Assembly: GCA_025464045.1 (NCBI GenBank)
Contig: JAODBQ010000647.1
Span: 1-9,312, forward strand
Length of the DNA: 9,312 bases
Direction: 5' to 3'
From: Ilumatobacteraceae bacterium
GTDB lineage: Bacteria; Actinomycetota; Acidimicrobiia; Acidimicrobiales; Ilumatobacteraceae
Below are positions 7,267 to 9,312 of this stretch, piece after piece (positions within the stretch are counted from its first letter, which is position 1; every line of letters starts with the position of its first letter). Below the pieces are notes generated by a model that worked only from the letters and a program-made list of their open reading frames with translations, did not search any database and was not told where the DNA came from. Made by a program: the position numbers and the translations under genes.

Positions 7267-7282
7267 TGGGCGGGCGCGCCCA
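7267..7282 (+). terminator. Possible hairpin terminator after the eCIS operon
   Basis: TGGGCG (7267-7272) pairs with CGCCCA (7277-7282) around a GGCG loop, 11 bases after the zinc-ribbon gene stop. No U-tract follows, which is common in high-GC actinobacteria. The short stem makes this weak evidence, but it sits where the operon should end and just before the promoter of the next gene. Confidence 0.35.
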
Positions 7283-7294
7283 CCGGTCGGCGGC

Positions 7295-7320
7295 GTTTCG
7301 CAGGTCGTGGCGGCGGGTAA
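7295..7320 (+). promoter_or_regulatory. SigB/SigF-type promoter of the csbD-like gene
   Basis: GTTT at 7295-7298 and GGGTAA at 7315-7320 are separated by 16 bases. This closely fits the consensus recognised by the SigB/SigF family in Gram-positive bacteria (GTTT, spacer of about 14-17, GGGTA-). The CsbD start lies 32 bases beyond the -10, leaving room for a short leader with its own AAGGAG site. The downstream gene belongs to a family that is a classic SigB target in Bacillus, and a sigma gene of this family lies about 1 kb downstream. Confidence 0.7.
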
Positions 7321-7352
7321 TCCGCAGGGCAGATCACCGAAAGGAGCTCAGC

Positions 7353-7547
7353 ATGAGCGCGGAAACAGACGATGCCAAGGGTCGGGTCAAGGAAGCAGCG
7401 GGAGCACTCTCGGGCGACAAGGACCTGAAGCAGGAGGGCAAGGCCGATCAGGCCGGGGCCAAGGTCAAGAACTTCGCGGAGAACGCGAAGGACAAGGTCG
7501 AGGACGCCGTCGATTCGCTCAAGGAGCACATGCACCGCAAGGACTGA
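7353..7547 (+). CDS. CsbD-family stress protein
   Basis: A 64-residue, highly charged and hydrophilic protein with the CsbD pattern: DAKGRVKEAAGALSGDKDLK followed by QEGKADQAGAKVKNFAENAK and a KDKVEDAVDSLKEH tail. CsbD proteins are small general-stress proteins, predicted to form helical bundles. Their biochemical role is unknown; in Bacillus subtilis csbD is under SigB control. The start is clear: ATG 7353 lies 6 bases after AAGGAG (7341-7346). The gene stands alone between a SigF-type promoter and a strong hairpin, so it is probably its own transcription unit rather than part of the CIS operon. Confidence 0.92.
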   Translation: MSAETDDAKGRVKEAAGALSGDKDLKQEGKADQAGAKVKNFAENAKDKVEDAVDSLKEHMHRKD

Positions 7548-7551
7548 ACGA

Positions 7552-7567
7552 GCGATCATGTGATCGC
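7552..7567. repeat. 16-base inverted repeat after the csbD-like gene
   Basis: GCGATCA (7552-7558) and TGATCGC (7561-7567) are perfect inverted arms around TG, starting 4 bases after the CsbD stop. It could be the first of two transcription-stopping hairpins or a binding site for a dimeric regulator. Nothing in the window decides between these. Confidence 0.45.
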
Positions 7568-7577
7568 CGACCTGCGA

Positions 7578-7605
7578 GCGGGGAGGACCGTGCGGTCCTC
7601 CCCGC
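7578..7605 (+). terminator. Strong hairpin terminator after the csbD-like gene
   Basis: A perfect 13-base inverted repeat: arms 7578-7590 and 7593-7605 around TG (in practice about 12 pairs and a GTGC loop), very GC-rich. It can extend further through GCGA/TCGC with one bulged base. No U-run follows, but stem strength and position between two transcription units favour an intrinsic, actinobacterial-style terminator. Confidence 0.75.
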
Positions 7606-7617
7606 TTCGCGCGCAGC

Positions 7618-7646
7618 CTGGCGAGCGGCGACGACCCCAGTACAAT
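7618..7646 (+). promoter_or_regulatory. Possible housekeeping promoter of the STAS/anti-sigma/sigma operon
   Basis: TACAAT (7641-7646) is a good -10 element for the primary sigma factor in otherwise GC-rich sequence. The hexamer 17 bases upstream, CTGGCG (7618-7623), matches TTGACA at only three of six positions. It would give a leader of about 85 bases before the STAS gene. No GTTT/GGGTA pair is visible here, so autoregulation by the encoded sigma factor is not supported by this stretch. Confidence 0.4.
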
Positions 7647-7647
7647 C

Positions 7648-7711
7648 CCCCGAACGGGGCCCGCACCTCGGCGGGTGATCAGCTAAAACCCTCGACAGCC
7701 TCGACCGAGGC
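7648..7711 (+). other. Hairpin-rich leader upstream of the STAS gene
   Basis: Three short inverted repeats follow the putative promoter: CCCCG/CGGGG (7648-7652 and 7655-7659), CCCGC/GCGGG (7660-7664 and 7671-7675), and GCCTCG/CGAGGC (7698-7703 and 7706-7711). Between the last two lies a less GC-rich single-stranded segment containing CAGCTAAAACC. The last hairpin ends 13 bases before the AGGAGG ribosome site (7725-7730). I do not recognise a known riboswitch class. Confidence 0.3.
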
Positions 7712-7740
7712 GTGTCTTCGATGCAGGAGGAGCGCAACCC

Positions 7741-8067
7741 ATGGCCGAAGCCGGCTCGAACGAGTCCCTGCAAGTGCAGGTCGGCGCCGACGGCGTCATC
7801 GTCGCCGTCGGCGACATCGATGTCGCCGGCGGACCACTCGTGGACGCGGCGATCCTCGAAGGTGAGTCCGAGCAGCCGGTGATCATCGATCTCACCGAGG
7901 TGACGTTCATCGACTCGTCGGGTCTGCGCAGCCTGCTCAGCGCCAGTCGTCGGGCGGGAGAACGTGGCACCGAGGTGGTCCTGCGCTCGCCGTCGGCCGC
8001 GGTGCGCCGGCTGCTGGAGATCACGGGCACCGAGGGCCAGTTCCGCATCGAGGGCGGCGCCGGATGA
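7741..8067 (+). CDS. STAS-domain anti-sigma factor antagonist (RsbV/SpoIIAA family)
   Basis: A 108-residue single STAS domain. The family core is PVIIDLTEVTFIDSSGLRSLL: D58-S59-S60-G61 is the motif that carries the phosphorylated serine in RsbV and SpoIIAA. It is followed by a SASRRAGERGTEVVL helix-strand and AAVRRLLEITG. In the known pathway the unphosphorylated protein binds the anti-sigma factor and frees the sigma factor. The start at ATG 7741 is set by AGGAGG (7725-7730), 10 bases upstream. The stop overlaps the next start (ATGA, 8064-8067), which fits balanced translation of the antagonist and the anti-sigma partner. The serine site is intact although the partner encoded next door looks unable to bind ATP. 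Confidence 0.92.
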   Translation: MAEAGSNESLQVQVGADGVIVAVGDIDVAGGPLVDAAILEGESEQPVIIDLTEVTFIDSSGLRSLLSASRRAGERGTEVVLRSPSAAVRRLLEITGTEGQFRIEGGAG

Positions 8068-8480
8068 CGGCCACGTTCGCGGGTGAGGCCCTCCTCGGTG
8101 GCCCGGTCGTCCTGCAGGTGCCGGCCGAGCCGACGATGGCGCGCGTGGTGCGCCTCGCGGCCAGCTCGCTCGCGGCGATGACCTCGATGGACCTCGACGA
8201 CATCGAGGATGTGAAGATCGTGGTCAGCGAGGTGATGGCCGCGCTGATCGAGCACGGCGACGGGCCGGACATCACGATCCGGTTCGAGGTCGGCGCGGAT
8301 CGTTTGGCGGTCGCCGGGTTCACGGCCGCGCAGTCGTTCGAGGTGGACAGTGCCGAGCTCGCGCTCAGCGCCACCGTGATGGCCGCGATCGCGGCGGAGC
8401 ACGCCATCCAGCACGCCGACGGGCAGCTGCTGATCGTGGCCACGTACATCGCCTCTGCCGCCGATCACACAGATCACTGA
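8064..8480 (+). CDS. RsbW-like anti-sigma factor homolog with degenerate ATPase motifs
   Basis: A 138-residue protein in the exact place of an RsbW/SpoIIAB anti-sigma kinase, between the antagonist and sigma genes and overlapping the former by four bases. Its pattern fits the GHKL-ATPase fold: an N-terminal strand and long helix (VVLQVPAEPTMARVVRLAAS), then DLDDIEDVKIVVSEVMAAL with E56 of the N-box. The critical Mg-ATP Asn of the canonical ExxxNAxxH motif is Ala60 here. No DxGxG (G1) motif follows; the corresponding stretch reads LAVAGFTAAQSF. The C-terminal helix and final strand remain. It probably still has the fold but not nucleotide binding or kinase activity, and may sequester the sigma factor without phosphorylating the antagonist. 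The assignment rests on context plus partial motifs. Confidence 0.75.
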   Translation: MTATFAGEALLGGPVVLQVPAEPTMARVVRLAASSLAAMTSMDLDDIEDVKIVVSEVMAALIEHGDGPDITIRFEVGADRLAVAGFTAAQSFEVDSAELALSATVMAAIAAEHAIQHADGQLLIVATYIASAADHTDH

Positions 8481-8487
8481 CCCCGTG

Positions 8488-9258
8488 ATGACGACCGATC
8501 CCCAGGATCGCGCCGCCGAAGACGCGGCAAACCTGGCCAAGTTCAAGCAGCTGCGCGCGACGGGCGATCCGGCGCTGCGCGACGAACTGGTGATCAAGTT
8601 CCACTGGATCGCGGCACGCGCCGCGAAGCGGTTCTCCGAGCGCGGCGAGCCCTACGACGATCTCCTCCAGGTCGGCTCGCTGGGCCTGCTCAAGGCCGTC
8701 GAGCGCTTCGATCCGGAGGTCGGCAGCAGCTTCCTCGCGTTCGCGATGCCGACGGTGGTCGGTGAGATCCGTCGCCACTTCCGCGATCACACCTGGAGTG
8801 TGCGCGTGCCGCGCCGGGCCAAGGACCTCAAGGGCGCGCTCACCGCGGCGGTCAACGAGCTGTCCCAGGAGCTCGGTCGCGCGCCGCGGGTGGACGAGAT
8901 CGGCGAGCGACTGCGCGTCGATCCCGAGGTCGTGCTGGAGACGATGGAGGCGTCGGCCGCGTATCGCACGTCGTCGCTCGATCTGCCCTCGGGCGAACAG
9001 CCCTCCGCCGTGCAGACAGCCCTCGCGACCAACGATCTGGACCTGCGTACGATGGTCGACCGTGCCGCGATCCGTCAGCTGCTCGAGGAGCTTCCCGGGC
9101 GCGAGCGCAAGATCATCTACCTCCGCTTCTTCGAGCACATGAGCCAGGCGGAGATCGCCGCGCAGGTCGGCACCAGCCAGGTGCACGTCGGCCGGCTGCT
9201 GCAGTCGAGCCTGAACAAGCTGCGCGCGCACATCACGTCCGACGAAGCCATCGAGTAG
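8488..9258 (+). CDS. SigB/SigF/SigG-family RNA polymerase sigma factor
   Basis: A 256-residue group 3 sigma-70 factor. Region 2 spans about 33-103, with core-binding PYDDLLQVGSLGLLKAVERF and -10 recognition FLAFAMPTVVGEIRRHFRD. Region 3 spans about 110-165 (RVPRRAKDLK; LGRAPRVDEIGERL). Region 4 spans about 193-248 (LPGRERKIIYLRFFEHMSQAE; TSQVHVGRLLQ helix-turn-helix), which reads the -35. This family is controlled by RsbW-type anti-sigma factors and recognises GTTT/GGGTA promoters, such as the one at 7295-7320. It starts 7 bases after the preceding stop; a GTG at 8485 is equally possible. No Shine-Dalgarno is visible, so translation probably depends on coupling to the anti-sigma gene, keeping sigma at or below the level of its inhibitor. 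The 54 bases after its stop hold nothing I can identify. Confidence 0.94.
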   Translation: MTTDPQDRAAEDAANLAKFKQLRATGDPALRDELVIKFHWIAARAAKRFSERGEPYDDLLQVGSLGLLKAVERFDPEVGSSFLAFAMPTVVGEIRRHFRDHTWSVRVPRRAKDLKGALTAAVNELSQELGRAPRVDEIGERLRVDPEVVLETMEASAAYRTSSLDLPSGEQPSAVQTALATNDLDLRTMVDRAAIRQLLEELPGRERKIIYLRFFEHMSQAEIAAQVGTSQVHVGRLLQSSLNKLRAHITSDEAIE

Positions 9259-9312
9259 CCCTCGCGGGTCTCGCCTGGTCGGGTGACGGGTACTGGCTGG
9301 CCGACGTCGTCT

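Noticed and set aside
8365..9231. A 288-codon minus-strand frame opposite the sigma factor gene
   Set aside because: It is a shadow of the sigma gene, with no family features.
9267..9293. A possible SigF-type -10 (GGGTAC) downstream of the sigma gene
   Set aside because: There is no GTTT-like -35; the best partner is GGTC with a 17-base spacer, and the downstream gene is not in the window.
1..9312. tRNA, rRNA, CRISPR array, insertion sequence or prophage attachment site
   Set aside because: No cloverleaf, repeat-spacer pattern, transposase or integrase signature was seen on either strand.

Overview
The window is a high-GC, almost gene-saturated stretch with every supported gene on the + strand. 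Base composition, codon use and gene families point to an actinobacterium (Actinomycetota). An Acidimicrobiia or Thermoleophilia member is a guess from memory of similar clusters, not something the sequence proves.

Positions 1-7255 are the 3' part of an extracellular-type contractile injection system (eCIS, the phage-tail-like family that includes Afp, PVC and the Streptomyces CIS). In order it holds: a DUF4157-like HExxH protein, truncated at its 5' end by the window edge; a CIS tube-interacting protein with a C-terminal LysM domain (Afp7-like); a VgrG/gpD spike (Afp8-like); a gp25-like baseplate wedge protein (Afp9-like); a gpJ/gp6-like baseplate protein (Afp11-like); a P2 gpI-like tail protein (Afp12-like); and a 242-residue protein with two zinc ribbons and a single C-terminal membrane span. 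The genes overlap or lie a few bases apart and read as one operon. Sheath, tube, ATPase and tape-measure genes are not present and would have to lie outside the window, most likely upstream. Between the gp25-like and J genes lies a 31-codon ORF, beginning MSERSER, that joins both neighbours through ATGA overlaps. It coincides with a repeat-like sequence containing a strong hairpin.

Positions 7256-9258 are a stress-response module. A small CsbD-family gene is preceded by a close match to a SigB/SigF-type promoter (GTTT-N16-GGGTAA) and followed by two hairpins in a row. A three-gene partner-switching operon follows: a STAS anti-anti-sigma factor, an RsbW-like protein whose ATP-binding motifs have decayed, and a SigB/SigF/SigG-family sigma factor. 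These three genes overlap or nearly touch.

Interpretation: the baseplate genes build the tip and wedge of a contractile particle. The tail-anchored zinc-ribbon protein is the best candidate for linking such a particle to the cell's own membrane. The adjacent sigma cassette probably controls csbD and perhaps other stress genes. Whether it also controls the injection system is an open inference.
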